Below are positions 63,708-64,000 of a DNA stretch of 64,000 nucleotides, in pieces. Under the pieces are notes generated by a model. The model ran no database searches. It saw nothing but the letters and a program-made list of their open reading frames with translations, and was not told the origin of the DNA. The stretch is from Roseovarius sp. TE539 (GTDB lineage Bacteria > Pseudomonadota > Alphaproteobacteria > Rhodobacterales > Rhodobacteraceae). The stretch covers positions 1 to 64,000 of the forward strand of contig NZ_QNGB01000016.1 in assembly GCF_003298505.1 (NCBI RefSeq), read 5' to 3'. The position numbers and the translations under genes are program-made. Every line of letters begins with the position of its first letter. Position 1 is the first letter of the stretch.

Positions 63708-64000
63708 GTGACATCGTTAAGGCGACCGGAACACAGCCTTGACGCCGGCAAACGCGACCGGCGGCTGCGATCGCGGCTGACTGATCTCAATGGCCCCGTC
63801 CGGATCAGGCGCATCAGCGGCGGGCAATCCGATGCGACCGATTTTGTCAGCTACGACACGCGTGAGCTGGTTCTGAGGCGAAAGCCGGAGGGAAGGATTC
63901 TGCCCTCCGCTCATGCCCTAGACCCGGAGTTCCGCGTTCAGAAGGCTTTGGCAGAAAAAACGGTACGCACCCCGCGCCGGGCCGAGCGCGGCGCCCGCGA
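63708..64000 (+). CDS. Aminoglycoside-phosphotransferase (APH) family kinase, 5' part
   Basis: About 97 codons from a GTG at 63708 (GAAAGG about 6 bases upstream) run off the window. The N-terminal kinase lobe is recognisable: IRRISGGQSDATDFVSYD (nucleotide-loop region), ELVLRRKPEGRILPSAHA and FRVQKALAEK. This matches the bacterial ACAD10/11-type or LvaA-like kinases that phosphorylate 4-hydroxyacyl-CoA. The catalytic HxD region lies beyond the window. The last 12 visible codons (TVRTPRRAERGAR) look less typical. Confidence 0.72.
   Translation, partial: MTSLRRPEHSLDAGKRDRRLRSRLTDLNGPVRIRRISGGQSDATDFVSYDTRELVLRRKPEGRILPSAHALDPEFRVQKALAEKTVRTPRRAERGAR

Noticed and set aside
1-64000. tRNA or rRNA genes and CRISPR arrays
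   Set aside because: No cloverleaf-like GTTCGA-type arms, rRNA signatures or regularly spaced direct repeats were recognised.

Overview
The window is about 64 kb of GC-rich DNA that reads as a chromosomal segment of an alphaproteobacterium, most likely Rhodobacterales (Roseobacter/Rhodobacter type). The grounds are: protein-level resemblance of the housekeeping genes; a lepB-rnc / acpS / pdxJ / DUF2062 / rsh / rpoZ block; paired deformylases next to fmt; a cobalamin locus with CobH/I/J/L/M-type enzymes beside CbiX and CbiG; and Liv-type and Frc/Xyl-type ABC transporters. No tRNA, rRNA or CRISPR array was seen. All family assignments come from reading motifs, not from database searches.

Layout. 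(1) 1-12 kb, accessory sugar/polyol island: a broken IS256-family transposase; a divergent set of sugar-type dehydrogenases (GMC flavoprotein plus two Gfo/Idh/MocA enzymes); a 589-aa regulator that joins a winged-helix DNA-binding part to an extracellular solute-binding-protein-like domain; and an operon of inositol-dehydrogenase-like enzyme, SDR and a complete XylF/FrcB-type ABC importer. Four copies of an inverted-repeat site with consensus TGTCCA-N3-TGGACA lie upstream of these units and look like one regulon. (2) 12.0-12.8 kb, junction: hairpins and an internally deleted IS630-type element with terminal inverted repeats and TA flanks. (3) 12.8-29.5 kb, core block: rnc, lepB, acpS, pdxJ, rsh, rpoZ, folK, a NYN-domain protein, ispH, rnhA, fmt, a normal def and a degenerate def paralogue, and a PatB/MalY-like C-S lyase. 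(4) 29.5-40 kb, cobalamin biosynthesis: cobM, a cbiG-cobJ fusion, cobI, cobL, cobH and a cysteine/histidine-rich cbiX on the minus strand; a DUF1636 protein, cobC and cobD on the plus strand. A glutathionyl-hydroquinone-reductase-like GST lies between them. (5) 40-41.9 kb: a lytic transglycosylase and a hairpin-bearing gap.

(6) 41.9-64 kb, a large CoA-thioester catabolic region. Sixteen minus-strand genes, mostly overlapping by 1-8 bases, run from an acyl-CoA dehydrogenase at 56.9 kb to another at 41.9 kb. They encode two acyl-CoA dehydrogenases, two crotonases, two SDRs, a MaoC-type hydratase, a quinone-reductase-like enzyme, a CaiB CoA-transferase, a thiolase-like/DUF35 pair that has lost the thiolase catalytic residues, and a complete Liv-type ABC importer. 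Divergent from this operon are HyuA/HyuB subunits. Beyond them are a second CaiB gene, an FCD-type GntR regulator and the start of an aminoglycoside-phosphotransferase-family kinase of the kind that phosphorylates 4-hydroxyacyl-CoAs. A TTATCNGACC-like motif recurs in all three promoter regions, so the whole region may be one GntR regulon for uptake and degradation of an unidentified carboxylate.

The two best candidates for undescribed biology are the regulator fused to a solute-binding domain with its operator set, and the GntR-linked CoA pathway with its probable retro-aldolase pair and acyl-CoA kinase.
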